Part shown: one piece after another, positions 24,974 through 34,102 of the stretch
How positions within the stretch are numbered: position 1 is the stretch's first letter
Layout of the letters: the number at the start of each line of letters is the position of its first letter
Assembly (NCBI RefSeq): GCF_047372505.1
Contig: NZ_JBKBEU010000001.1
Coordinates: 1,054,001-1,118,000 of the forward strand
Reading direction: 5' to 3'
Length of the DNA: 64,000 nt
From: Phaeobacter cretensis
Lineage (GTDB): Bacteria > Pseudomonadota > Alphaproteobacteria > Rhodobacterales > Rhodobacteraceae
Translations under genes and position numbers: made by a program
The notes under the pieces: model-generated
Told to the model about the DNA's origin: nothing
Database searches by the model: none
What the model saw: only the letters and a program-made list of their open reading frames with translations

Positions 24974-27761
24974 TCCAGCACTGCCGGACACCGTCCATCT
25001 ACCGCCTTTACTGGGGCCGCTGATTTGCGACCCCGGCAAAATTTTTGATGCGGTAGCCGTTCGTGCAGCAATAACTGCACTGTCACGCGATTGCCCTGCT
25101 GCAGAGCTGCGCGCCGGGGTCGTCAACATCCTGCGTGACGCCAATTTGGCGGGACGTGCCGCGATCGCGGAGGCCTTTGCGGAGGAACCCTTCGCCGCAC
25201 GGGCACTGACCCGGTCCTATGTCTACTTGACGGATGGGCTCGTCACGGCCGCGCATTTCACCGCCACCAGCCTGCTGCATCCACTGTCCAACCCTACTCA
25301 GGGTGAGCGGATCGCGCTAATTGCTGTTGGCGGGTACGGGCGCGGCGAGATGGCCCCTCAATCCGATGTCGATCTGCTGTTTCTAACCCCCTACAAGATC
25401 ACCGCATGGGCCGAGAGCGCGATTGAATCGATGCTCTATATCCTTTGGGATCTACGTCTGAAGGTCGGCCATTCCAGCCGTACCATCCGCGATTGCATTC
25501 GTCTGGGCGGCGAGGATTTCACCATTCGCACCGCTATGTTGGAGCAGCGTTTTCTGGATGGCGATGCCGGGTTGGCTGCTGATCTGGACCGTCGCCTGAA
25601 TGCCGAACTGTTTTCCAAGGACGCCCGCGATTTTGTCGAGGCAAAACTGGAAGAGCGCGATGCGCGCCACCTCAAGCAAGGCGAGCGCTATGTCGTTGAG
25701 CCCAACGTCAAGGAGGGCAAAGGCGGATTGCGAGATCTGCAGTCGCTATACTGGATCGCCAAATATCTCTATCAGGTACAAGACGTTGCCGAACTGGTGC
25801 CCATGGGATTGTTCAGCCCGGAAGAGCTGGACACCTTTGCCAAGGCCGAGAATTTTCTCTGGGCGGTGCGGGCACATCTGCATTTGCTCACCAAACGCGC
25901 AACAGAGCAGCTGAACTTTGACCTCCAGGTCGAGGTCGCTGCCCGCATGGGATATGAGGACCGGGCGGGGCGCCGCGCGGTTGAGGTCTTCATGCAGGAA
26001 TATTTCCGTCACGCCACCAGAGTTGGCGATGTGACCCGTATTTTCCTGACCAAGCTGGAAGCCACCCACCAGAAAAACGAACCTCTTCTGGAGCGGATCT
26101 TTCGGAGGCGGCCTCGTGTGAAACCCGGATATATGGTGGTTCACAACCGCCTGAACGTGGCCGACCCGGAGGCTTTCTGCGCAGACAAGTTGAACCTTTT
26201 GCGCATATTCGAGGAAGCTCTGCGGACCGGCATGTTGATCCATCCCGATGCCATGCGCTTGGTGACCGCAAGCCTGCATCTGGTGGATGACGAGATGCGC
26301 AACGACAAGGAAGCCCGCCGGATCTTCATCGACCTGCTGCTGAAACATGGCAATCCCGAACGCGCATTGCGGCGGATGAACGAACTTGGCGTGCTCAGCG
26401 CCTTTGTGCCCGAGTTCGAGCCGATCGTGGCTATGATGCAGTTTAACATGTACCACTCCTATACGGTGGATGAGCACACCATTCAGGTGATCTCGAACTT
26501 TGCCGCGATCGAACGGGGTGAACTCGAAGATGAGCTGCCGCTATCCTCCACCGTGATCCGCACCGGCGTGAACCGTAAGGTGTTGCTGGTGGCGATGCTG
26601 CTGCACGACATCGGTAAGGGGCGCGAGCAAGATCATTCGATTCTGGGCGCACAGATTGCGCGACGTGTGGCACCACGGCTTGGCCTCAATAAAAGTGAAT
26701 GCGAGACCGTCGAGTGGTTGGTGCGCTATCATCTGTTGATGTCGGATATGGCGCAGAAACGCGATATTGCCGACCCGCGTACGGTGCGCGACTTTGCTAA
26801 GGCGGTAAAGACTATCAAACGGCTGGACCTCTTGCTGTTGTTGACCGTCTGCGACATTCGCGGCGTTGGGCCGGATACGTGGAACAACTGGAAAGCGGCT
26901 CTGTTACGGGCGCTTTATAACCAGACCCGCGAAGCGTTGGAAAACGGGATGGAGGCGCTGAACCGGGCCCATCGCGGCACCGAGGCAAAGAAAGCCCTGC
27001 GCGCGGCCCTGCCCGACTGGTCCAAAGCAAGCCTGAAAGTGGAAACCGCCCGTCATTACGATCCCTATTGGCAGGGTTTGCACGTCACCGCCCATATCGA
27101 TTTCGCCGAGATGTTGCGTGAATTGACCGAGCTTGATGACCCGGTAGAAGTGATCATTCGCCTGCACCCGGATGAAGACCGTGACGCCACCCGAGCCTGT
27201 TTTTCAATGGCAGATCATCCCGGCATCTTTGCCCGCATCGCCGGTGCGCTGGCGCTGGTTGGCGCGAATGTGGTTGATGCACGGTCTTACACCACCAAGG
27301 ACGGCTATGTGACTGATGCCTACTGGATCCAAGACTCCGAAGGCCACCCCTATGAGGCAGAGCGCCTGCCACGGCTGCGGGAGATGATCCAGAAAACCCT
27401 GAAGGGCGAGGTGATCCCTGGCGAAGCACTCAGATCAAGGGACAAGATCAAAAAGCGCGAGCGTGCCTTCAATGTGCCGACACATATCACCTTTGATAAC
27501 GATGGCTCTGAAATCTACACCATCATCGAGGTGGACACGCGGGATCGACCTGGACTGCTATATGATCTGGCTCGCACCTTGGCTGGGGCCAATATCTATA
27601 TCGCCAATGCGGTGATCGCAACCTACGGCGAGCAGGTGGTTGATGCCTTTTACGTCAAGGACATGTTTGGCCTGAAATACTATGCAGAGTCCAAACAGAA
27701 ATCGCTGGAGGCCAAGCTGCGCAAGGCCATCTCCGAAGGGGCAAAGCGGGCCGGATCATGA
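24960..27761 (+). CDS. glnD: PII uridylyltransferase/uridylyl-removing enzyme
   Basis: GlnD senses glutamine and modifies or demodifies PII, controlling nitrogen assimilation. The nucleotidyltransferase domain has IAVGGYGRGEMAPQSDVDLL (about residue 120); the HD domain has LLHDIGKGREQDHS (about 545); two C-terminal ACT domains begin near CFSMADHPGIFARIAGALAL and EVDTRDRPGLLYDLARTLAG. All are intact. The start is uncertain: no ATG suits, and GTG 24960 (13-base overlap with the preceding gene) or TTG 24933 are candidates; I list GTG 24960, giving about 933 residues. The stop overlaps the murJ ATG. Confidence 0.95.
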   Translation: MPDSDPALPDTVHLPPLLGPLICDPGKIFDAVAVRAAITALSRDCPAAELRAGVVNILRDANLAGRAAIAEAFAEEPFAARALTRSYVYLTDGLVTAAHFTATSLLHPLSNPTQGERIALIAVGGYGRGEMAPQSDVDLLFLTPYKITAWAESAIESMLYILWDLRLKVGHSSRTIRDCIRLGGEDFTIRTAMLEQRFLDGDAGLAADLDRRLNAELFSKDARDFVEAKLEERDARHLKQGERYVVEPNVKEGKGGLRDLQSLYWIAKYLYQVQDVAELVPMGLFSPEELDTFAKAENFLWAVRAHLHLLTKRATEQLNFDLQVEVAARMGYEDRAGRRAVEVFMQEYFRHATRVGDVTRIFLTKLEATHQKNEPLLERIFRRRPRVKPGYMVVHNRLNVADPEAFCADKLNLLRIFEEALRTGMLIHPDAMRLVTASLHLVDDEMRNDKEARRIFIDLLLKHGNPERALRRMNELGVLSAFVPEFEPIVAMMQFNMYHSYTVDEHTIQVISNFAAIERGELEDELPLSSTVIRTGVNRKVLLVAMLLHDIGKGREQDHSILGAQIARRVAPRLGLNKSECETVEWLVRYHLLMSDMAQKRDIADPRTVRDFAKAVKTIKRLDLLLLLTVCDIRGVGPDTWNNWKAALLRALYNQTREALENGMEALNRAHRGTEAKKALRAALPDWSKASLKVETARHYDPYWQGLHVTAHIDFAEMLRELTELDDPVEVIIRLHPDEDRDATRACFSMADHPGIFARIAGALALVGANVVDARSYTTKDGYVTDAYWIQDSEGHPYEAERLPRLREMIQKTLKGEVIPGEALRSRDKIKKRERAFNVPTHITFDNDGSEIYTIIEVDTRDRPGLLYDLARTLAGANIYIANAVIATYGEQVVDAFYVKDMFGLKYYAESKQKSLEAKLRKAISEGAKRAGS

Positions 27762-29317
27762 AGCCGATCAAGCTGATGTCGGGCTTTCTCACCGTCGGTT
27801 TCTGGACGTTAGCAAGCCGGATCCTAGGTTTCTTACGGGAAATCCTGATCACCGCCTATATTGGCCCCGGGCCGTTGATGGATGCCTTTGTGGCAGCCTT
27901 CCGTCTGCCCAATATGTTCCGCCGTTTCTTTGCAGAGGGCGCGTTTAATGCGGCCTTTGTGCCGATGTTTGCCAAACGACTGGAAAGCGGCGACGACCCG
28001 CAAGGATTTGCACAGGAGGCGTTTAACCTACTGGCAATCACGGTGCTGCTGCTCGTCGGGCTTGGCATGGTGTTTATGCCAGCCCTGGTCTGGGCCACGG
28101 CAGGCGGATTTATTGGCGATGCGCGGTTTGATCTCGCAGTTGGGTACGGACAGATCGTCTTTCCCTATATTCTGTGCATGTCCTTGGCTGCGTTGTTTTC
28201 CGGCGTTTTAAATGCCACCGGTCGATTTGCGGCAGCGGCCGCTGCGCCGGTTTTGCTAAACATCTTTGCCTGTGCAGCTATGGTCGCCGGGGCGGTGCTG
28301 GGCGGCGGTGTGATCACGTGGCTAATATGGACCATCCCAGTGGCCGGCGTGGCACAGCTGGCTCTGGTATGGGTGGCTGCCAGCCGTGCAGGCATTCACC
28401 TACGCCCCGGTCGTCCACGCTGGACACCACAGATGAAGAACCTTGTTCGAGTGGCGCTGCCTGCGGCGCTCGCAATGGGAGTGACGCAGATCAATCTGGT
28501 GGTTGGTCAACAGGTTGCCTCGGACATTGAAAACGCCGTGAGCTGGTTGTTTGTGGCAGATCGACTGTACCAATTGCCACTCGGCGTCGTGGGTATAGCG
28601 GTTGGTATCGTATTGCTACCTGATCTGTCGCGCCGCCTGCGGGCCGCTGATGATGCCGGTGCGCGGGACGCGTTTTCCCGTGCAGGCGAATTCTCACTGC
28701 TGCTGACACTGCCCTCTACGGCCGCATTTCTTGCGGTGCCATTGGTACTGGTTTCGGTGCTGTACGAACGCGGCGCAACCAGTTCCGACGACATCGCAGC
28801 GATAGCTCTCGCAGTTGCTATCTACGGTGCGGGCTTACCTGCTTTTGTGCTGCAAAAAGTACTGCAACCCTTGTTCTTTGCGCGTGAAGATACCCGGTCC
28901 CCCTTTCGCTATGCCGTGTTGGCGATGGTCATTAACGCCGTACTTGCCTTTGGATTGAAGCCGTTTGTGGGTTGGATCGCACCCGCAATCGCAGCGACAG
29001 TGGCGGGTTGGGCAATGGTCGCCTGCCTTTGGCTCGGCGCGCGCAGGATGGGCGACGTCGCACGGTTCGATCGACGTTTCTATGATCGCGGCCTGCGCAT
29101 ACTGGTAGCCTCGGCGATCATGGGGCTGTCGCTTTTTGGGGTGGTTCATAGTTTTGACTGGCTGTTCTACCTACCCACTTGGCGTTATCTTGCGCTGCTC
29201 GGGTTAATCGGCCTTGGGGCAGTTATCTATTTTGGCGTGGGTCAGATCATCGGCGCGGTGCGTCTGGGCGATGTAAAACGTGCCGTCCGCAGAGGAAGCG
29301 ACCCGTCCGCAAGCTGA
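27758..29317 (+). CDS. murJ: lipid II flippase MurJ
   Basis: MOP-superfamily flippase that moves lipid II to the periplasmic face for peptidoglycan synthesis. The 519-residue protein has about 14 membrane spans; MurJ hallmarks are the N-terminal ASRILGFLREILITAYIGPG and MFRRFFAEGAFNAAFVPMF, and the central QINLVVGQQVASDIENAVSWL. It starts by ATGA overlap with glnD. It ends about 100 bases from a convergent gene; a near-palindrome at 29347-29368 lies between. Confidence 0.96.
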   Translation: MKPIKLMSGFLTVGFWTLASRILGFLREILITAYIGPGPLMDAFVAAFRLPNMFRRFFAEGAFNAAFVPMFAKRLESGDDPQGFAQEAFNLLAITVLLLVGLGMVFMPALVWATAGGFIGDARFDLAVGYGQIVFPYILCMSLAALFSGVLNATGRFAAAAAAPVLLNIFACAAMVAGAVLGGGVITWLIWTIPVAGVAQLALVWVAASRAGIHLRPGRPRWTPQMKNLVRVALPAALAMGVTQINLVVGQQVASDIENAVSWLFVADRLYQLPLGVVGIAVGIVLLPDLSRRLRAADDAGARDAFSRAGEFSLLLTLPSTAAFLAVPLVLVSVLYERGATSSDDIAAIALAVAIYGAGLPAFVLQKVLQPLFFAREDTRSPFRYAVLAMVINAVLAFGLKPFVGWIAPAIAATVAGWAMVACLWLGARRMGDVARFDRRFYDRGLRILVASAIMGLSLFGVVHSFDWLFYLPTWRYLALLGLIGLGAVIYFGVGQIIGAVRLGDVKRAVRRGSDPSAS

Positions 29318-29346
29318 CTGGCTTCTTAGCTACCAATCACACTATG

Positions 29347-29368
29347 AAGAGCACCAGCTGGCGCTCTT
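29347..29368. terminator. near-palindrome between convergent genes
   Basis: A 22-base near-palindrome with arms AAGAGC and GCTCTT and core CCAGCTGG, followed on the plus strand by a short AT-rich run. It lies between the convergent murJ and rhomboid-like genes and could terminate in either direction, but there is no clean U-tract, so this is tentative. Confidence 0.35.
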
Positions 29369-29424
29369 GTATATATTGTATGTAATGCATGCAGTCCGGC
29401 TTTACTCGGTCTCCTTTTCGACGC

Positions 29425-30111
29425 TTACTGACGTCGAATTCGGCTGCGGATCCGCGCCCAGCCACCAGGCGCTAAAAAGAAAGACAGGCCGAACCCGGTT
29501 CCAAATCCGCATAGATCTGCGACCCAGTCCAACGTGCCACCAAACAGCAGGCCAAACAGCAGTTGCACTCCCATCAGGAACGCGATCAGCGTGAAGGCCC
29601 TGCTTTGCTGAGCCCCCACCAATGCCAGTTGCCGCCACAGAATATAGGTAAAGGCCCCGATCAGCCCGTAGACGGCGGGAAATCCTCCAACCAGTGGAGT
29701 CGGCGATTGTGTCAGCAGCGCATAGCCAAGCGCACCACCAATGCCTGAGACCAGAAACACCACCACCATGGCCAGATCACCAAAGATCTCTCCGACCATC
29801 TTGCCCATCGCCAAAACAAAAACGCAGACAAACAAGGTTTGGGTAAAGGCCACATGCACAAAAATGTAGGATACGAACCGGATCAAATGTTCCACCGGCC
29901 ATTGTCCGGTCTCCCACATCCACCACAGAACCTCTGACGAGAAGGCATAGGTCTGGATGGCATGCAACCGCCAGCCAATGGCATCGGCTCCGCCAATGAT
30001 GCCGCGCGCACCAAGCGAGAACCCGGCCTCGATCGCAAAGAGGATCAGCACCAGCGCCACTACCACCGGCGGCAGCGGGTTCACCGGAGACGGCTCTTTT
30101 TCGTGTTCCAT
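29425..30111 (-). CDS. rhomboid-like membrane protein lacking catalytic residues
   Basis: A 228-residue polytopic protein with a rhomboid-type hydrophobic pattern. The region that in active rhomboids is GxSGxxxGLxG reads GGFPAVYGLIGA (residues 142-153): the catalytic serine position is Phe144. The helix normally bearing the catalytic histidine reads DWVADLCGFGTGFG, with Asp199 at the expected His. The HxxxxHxxxN region reads HVAFTQTLFVCVFV, keeping only the first His. It therefore looks like an inactive rhomboid, or a protein evolved from one. ATG 30111 follows AGGAGCAAGATCACG. Automatic pipelines would call it a serine protease. Confidence 0.7.
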   Translation of the reverse strand: MEHEKEPSPVNPLPPVVVALVLILFAIEAGFSLGARGIIGGADAIGWRLHAIQTYAFSSEVLWWMWETGQWPVEHLIRFVSYIFVHVAFTQTLFVCVFVLAMGKMVGEIFGDLAMVVVFLVSGIGGALGYALLTQSPTPLVGGFPAVYGLIGAFTYILWRQLALVGAQQSRAFTLIAFLMGVQLLFGLLFGGTLDWVADLCGFGTGFGLSFFLAPGGWARIRSRIRRQ

Positions 30112-30255
30112 CGTGATCTTGCTCCTACTTGCCTGCACTGTTGTCCTGCCCGACACCTGATGCCCGACCTATGACGGCCGATCCGAGCGTGGTTGACGAC
30201 TGTTGCCGCCATGGTTAAGCCAGCAAGGATCCTAATTCCAGACGGGAGTTTCTTG

Positions 30256-31284
30256 ATGACCGAGACTACATTCACGCCCCGCGTGTTTTCCGGCATCCAA
30301 CCATCGGGCAATCTGCACCTTGGCAACTATCTTGGCGCGCTGAAGCGGTTCGTGGATTGGCAAGCCAAGGACGTAGAAAGCATCTACTGCATGGTAGATC
30401 TGCACGCCATCACTGTCTGGCAGGACCCGGTTGATCTGAAGAAATCCACGCGCGAACTGTGTGCGGGTTTCATCGCGGCGGGGCTTGATCCCGAACAGTC
30501 GATCCTGATCAATCAAAGCCAGGTGCCCGAACACGCGCAGCTCGCATGGATCTTTAACTGCGTCGCCCGCATGGGCTGGATGCAGCGGATGACCCAGTGG
30601 AAAGACAAAGCTGGCAAGAACGCGCAGAATGCGTCTCTCGGCCTGTTTGCTTACCCCGCGCTGATGGCAGCAGATATTCTGGTTTATCACGCCACCCATG
30701 TACCCGTTGGTGAGGATCAGAAGCAACATCTGGAACTGACCCGTGACATTGCGATGAAGTTCAACCATGACTACGGCGTCGATTTCTTCCCTGAGACCGA
30801 GCCGGTGATCGAAGGGGCTGCCACGCGCGTTATGTCTCTGCGCGACGGTTCCAAGAAGATGTCGAAATCCGATCCTTCGGATGCCAGCCGCATCAACCTG
30901 ATCGACGACGCCGACACCATCGCCAAAAAAATCCGCAAGGCCAAGACCGATCCTGACGCTCTGCCGTCAGAAGCAGAAGGTCTGGAAGGCCGCCCCGAAG
31001 CACGCAATCTGGTCAATATCTACGCCGCAATGGCAGAAAAAACCGTGGATCAGGTGCTCGCAGACGTTGGCGGTAAGGCGTTTTCGGAGTTCAAACCGAT
31101 GCTCGCCGATCTGTCAGTTTCAAAAATGAGCCCCATCACCACTGAGATGGCCCGTTTGATGCAGCATCAGGACGAAATCGACAAGATCCTTGCGCGTGGA
31201 TCAGAGCGTGCCCGAGAGATCACAGCCCCCATTCTTCGCAAAACTTATGACATTGTGGGCATGGTGGCTCCGGTTACTCTATGA
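30256..31284 (+). CDS. trpS: tryptophanyl-tRNA synthetase
   Basis: Class Ic aminoacyl-tRNA synthetase of 342 residues charging tRNA-Trp. The HIGH-type motif is SGNLHLGNYLGAL (about residue 17) and the KMSKS motif is KKMSKSDPSD (about 200). DEDQ-type active-site context VPVGEDQKQHLELTRD is present. ATG 30256 follows CGGGAGTTTCTTG; an in-frame earlier start at 30193 lacks a ribosome site. Divergent from the rhomboid-like gene. Confidence 0.97.
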   Translation: MTETTFTPRVFSGIQPSGNLHLGNYLGALKRFVDWQAKDVESIYCMVDLHAITVWQDPVDLKKSTRELCAGFIAAGLDPEQSILINQSQVPEHAQLAWIFNCVARMGWMQRMTQWKDKAGKNAQNASLGLFAYPALMAADILVYHATHVPVGEDQKQHLELTRDIAMKFNHDYGVDFFPETEPVIEGAATRVMSLRDGSKKMSKSDPSDASRINLIDDADTIAKKIRKAKTDPDALPSEAEGLEGRPEARNLVNIYAAMAEKTVDQVLADVGGKAFSEFKPMLADLSVSKMSPITTEMARLMQHQDEIDKILARGSERAREITAPILRKTYDIVGMVAPVTL

Positions 31285-31338
31285 TACTAGGCCTTACGAG
31301 CCCGCACCCTGCGGGGAGATAGATACTGGAGAATTCGG

Positions 31339-31545
31339 ATGGCCAATGGCACCGTGAAATGGTTCAACGCAACAAAAGGCTACGGCTTTATCGAGCCCGA
31401 GTCTGGCGGCAAGGACGTGTTTGTACACATCTCTGCGGTTGAACGCTCGGGCCTTAATGGTTTGAACGACAACCAAAAAGTTTCCTACGAGCTGGAAACT
31501 GGTCGTGACGGCAAGCAGTCCGCAGGTTCCCTGGAACTGCTGTAA
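31339..31545 (+). CDS. cold shock protein (CspA family)
   Basis: A 68-residue single cold-shock domain that binds single-stranded RNA and DNA as an RNA chaperone. It begins ANGTVKWFNATKGYGFIEPE with RNP1 (KGYGFI) and RNP2 (DVFVHI) intact. The site GGAGAATTCGG precedes the ATG. A small hairpin (31301-31315, arms CCCGCA/TGCGGG) lies in the leader. A strong terminator follows about 80 bases downstream. Whether it is cold-induced cannot be told. Confidence 0.95.
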   Translation: MANGTVKWFNATKGYGFIEPESGGKDVFVHISAVERSGLNGLNDNQKVSYELETGRDGKQSAGSLELL

Positions 31546-31622
31546 GGATCGCGGCGCGGATCTTCCTCGCCCATCCATCTAAAGACGTTCTGGCCACGGA
31601 TTCCTGTGGATAGAATCACCCT

Positions 31623-31649
31623 AAGGCCGCCCGTTTCTGGCGGCCTTTT
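31623..31649 (+). terminator. intrinsic terminator after csp
   Basis: Stem arms AAGGCCGCC and GGCGGCC(TT) with loop CGTTTCT, followed by TTTT. It is about 80 bases after the cold shock gene stop. The stem is GC-rich and the T-run is immediate, so a Rho-independent terminator is likely. Confidence 0.85.
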
Positions 31650-31712
31650 GCATGTCTGCAGTTTTGAATTTCAATCTGGAGATGTGTGTCGATCAAGCCA
31701 CGAGCGGCACAC

Positions 31713-32309
31713 TTACTGGCCTTTGATGCCATTCATGGTCAGGTCGGCGACCATCTCCGCATAGCCTTCGCGCGCCTCCGGCCCTGTCCCTGAATTCCAC
31801 ATGTAGTACCAGTTCAGCATACCAAAGACCGACATGGTGGTAGCTCGCAGCTTGGCTGGATCCTGAGCGATCTCATCCGAAGCAACGGCCGCCAGCGCAT
31901 CACTCACCAGATGGACCAACTCACGCTGATACCCACGCAGTAAAGCCTGTTGAGGCTCTGGTAAGGCTGACATCGCGCTGATTTGCACCTGATGCTCGTT
32001 GTCAGCCCCCTGATAGGCCAGCAGGATTTCAGACACGATCCGGCGCAGGCGCTGGTCAGGGACAAGACCCGTAACATCCACACTACAGACCCGGTCCCGC
32101 AGCTCACAGAGGTAGGTATCAAGAACACCGAAAAGCACAGCGTCCTTGCTGTCATAGTAATGGTAGATATTGGCCTTGGAGATCCCGCACTCCCGCGCCA
32201 GCTGGGTCATCGATGCTCGATCAAAGCCCTGTTCAGCAAAGACTTTTGCCGCAGATGTAAGTATCTGCGTACGCTTGTGATCATGATCTTTAGCAATGGT
32301 GCGGGCCAA
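31713..32309 (-). CDS. TetR family regulator of phenylacetate genes (PaaR-like)
   Basis: TetR-type repressor of 198 residues. The helix-turn-helix domain is at residues 10-60: ILTSAAKVFAEQGFDRASM, then LARECGISKANIYHYYDSKD. The C-terminal domain would bind the effector, by context a phenylacetyl-CoA-type thioester. It initiates with TTG at 32309 after AGGAGTAACCCCAC, itself overlapping the paaK end, so it appears to be the last gene of paaG-paaI-paaK-tetR. A palindrome typical of TetR operators lies before paaG. The name PaaR is an inference from position. Confidence 0.82.
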   Translation of the reverse strand: MARTIAKDHDHKRTQILTSAAKVFAEQGFDRASMTQLARECGISKANIYHYYDSKDAVLFGVLDTYLCELRDRVCSVDVTGLVPDQRLRRIVSEILLAYQGADNEHQVQISAMSALPEPQQALLRGYQRELVHLVSDALAAVASDEIAQDPAKLRATTMSVFGMLNWYYMWNSGTGPEAREGYAEMVADLTMNGIKGQ

Positions 32310-32315
32310 GTGGGG

Positions 32316-33641
32316 TTACTCCTGTTCGCGCGGATCGGCGTTGCGGTTATCGACAACACGCTTGGCTTTGCCCTGGCTGCGTTCAACCGCACCGGGATCG
32401 CCGACAACGATCTCGGTCGAAACCCCCACCATATCCTTGATCTGCTTCGTCAATATCCGCGCGGCAGCAGTCTTGCTTGCCTCATCCGAGGCATCCGGGC
32501 TGGCCTCTACATAGACGCGCATGGCGTCCATGCGGCCCGATTTATAGAGCTCAATCTGATAGTGCGGCGCGAGACCATCGATGGCCATCAACTGCTCCTC
32601 CACCTGACTGGGAAAAACGTTGACACCACGCAGGATGATCATGTCGTCGCTGCGTCCGGTGATTTTTTCCATCCGCCGCATAGAACGTGCAGTACCAGGC
32701 AGCAGGCGCGTCAGATCACGGGTCCGATAGCGGACCATAGGCAGCCCTTCCTTTGTGATCGTCGTGAAGACCAGCTCACCCATTTCTCCATCCGGCAGCA
32801 CCTCACCTGTCTGTGGGTCTATGATTTCCGGCAGGAAATGATCTTCCCAGATAACCGGGCCATCCTTGGCTTCAACACATTCATTGGCGACGCCGGGGCC
32901 CATAATCTCACTAAGGCCGTAAATGTCCACTGCATGCATATCAAAGGCCTCTTCAACCTCACGGCGCATCGCATCAGTCCAAGGTTCGGCACCAAAAACG
33001 CCAACCTTTAGTGAGCTTTCTCGAGGGTCAATGCCAACCTTTTGATATTGCTCGAGGATGTTAAGCATATAGGAAGGCGTCACCATAATGCCGTCCGGTC
33101 GAAAATCGGTGATCAGGCCGATCTGCTTTTCGGTTTGCCCACCAGACATAGGCACCACAGTCGCGCCCAGCCGCTCGATCCCGTAGTGCGCGCCAAGTCC
33201 ACCGGTGAACAGCCCGTACCCATATGCGTTATGCACCATATCCCCCCTGCGCAAACCCGAGGCACGTAGACTACGTGCCATCAGATCAGCCCAATTGGAG
33301 ATATCATTTTCAGTATAACCAACAACGGTCGGCTTGCCCGTCGTACCGGAGGACGCGTGCAATCGGATGATCTGCTCGCGTGGCACAGCAAAGAGACCAA
33401 AGGGATAATTGTCGCGCAGGTCATTCTTGTAGGTGAAGGGGAATTTGGCCAGATCCGACAACTGTTGCAGATGGTCGGGGTGCACGCCTGCATTATCAAA
33501 CCGCTGCTTGTACATCGGCACATTTTCGTAGGCATGGCGCAGCGACCGTTTCAAACGGTCCAGCTGCAAGGCGCGGATTTCGTCAATGGAGGCAATCTCG
33601 ATCGGATCAAGATCGGCTTTGTTTGGGGTCAGGTCTTTCAT
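32316..33641 (-). CDS. paaK: phenylacetate-CoA ligase
   Basis: Adenylate-forming enzyme of 441 residues that activates phenylacetate to phenylacetyl-CoA, first step of the aerobic hybrid pathway. The AMP-binding motif is ASSGTTGKPTVVGYTENDIS (about residue 95), with IYGLSEIMGPGVANEC (about 235) and the C-terminal hinge RTRDLTRLLPG. ATG 33641 is chosen because GGAGG sits five bases upstream; an in-frame GTG at 33653 is less likely. It lies between paaI and the TetR gene. Confidence 0.95.
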   Translation of the reverse strand: MKDLTPNKADLDPIEIASIDEIRALQLDRLKRSLRHAYENVPMYKQRFDNAGVHPDHLQQLSDLAKFPFTYKNDLRDNYPFGLFAVPREQIIRLHASSGTTGKPTVVGYTENDISNWADLMARSLRASGLRRGDMVHNAYGYGLFTGGLGAHYGIERLGATVVPMSGGQTEKQIGLITDFRPDGIMVTPSYMLNILEQYQKVGIDPRESSLKVGVFGAEPWTDAMRREVEEAFDMHAVDIYGLSEIMGPGVANECVEAKDGPVIWEDHFLPEIIDPQTGEVLPDGEMGELVFTTITKEGLPMVRYRTRDLTRLLPGTARSMRRMEKITGRSDDMIILRGVNVFPSQVEEQLMAIDGLAPHYQIELYKSGRMDAMRVYVEASPDASDEASKTAAARILTKQIKDMVGVSTEIVVGDPGAVERSQGKAKRVVDNRNADPREQE

Positions 33642-33674
33642 GGCGTCCTCCACACCTGGTCTTTGTAGAATGGC

Positions 33675-34100
33675 CTATACATCAAACAAATGGCCTTTGA
33701 TCGCCCGTGACAGCCCGCGGAATTCGGCGATCTTGGTATCTTCCTGATTGGTGACAGTGACATCGTATATCCCACTGCGCCCGGTCAGGGAGACCTCCCG
33801 CGCAGTGGCGATCAGCCGGTCGCCTAACCGGCCTGGCGCGGTATAGCTGATCATATTTTGCTGAGCGACCGTTGATTGGTTGCGACTGTTGCAAGCAAAG
33901 GCAAAGGCACTGTCAGCAAGCATGAAGGTGACGCCGCCGTGGCAGATGCCATGGCCGTTACAGTGATGTGGCGAGACAGTCATCTCCAGCACCGCGAAAC
34001 CCTCATCGACATGGGTGATTTCCATCCCGGCCCATTGCGAGGCCTGATCTGTCGCCCACATGGCGGCGGCAGACTTTTCGGCGCGCTCCTTGGGCGTCAT
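33675..34100 (-). CDS. paaI: hydroxyphenylacetyl-CoA thioesterase PaaI
   Basis: Hotdog-fold thioesterase of 141 residues that hydrolyses dead-end ring-hydroxylated phenylacetyl-CoA esters and so frees CoA. The signature HHCNGHGICHGGVTFMLADS (about residues 43-62) holds the HGG motif and catalytic aspartate. ATG 34100 follows AAGGGGGCGTAGGC; the paaG stop lies two bases upstream. The fit with the neighbouring paa genes makes the assignment secure. Confidence 0.94.
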   Translation of the reverse strand: MTPKERAEKSAAAMWATDQASQWAGMEITHVDEGFAVLEMTVSPHHCNGHGICHGGVTFMLADSAFAFACNSRNQSTVAQQNMISYTAPGRLGDRLIATAREVSLTGRSGIYDVTVTNQEDTKIAEFRGLSRAIKGHLFDV

Positions 34101-34102
34101 GC

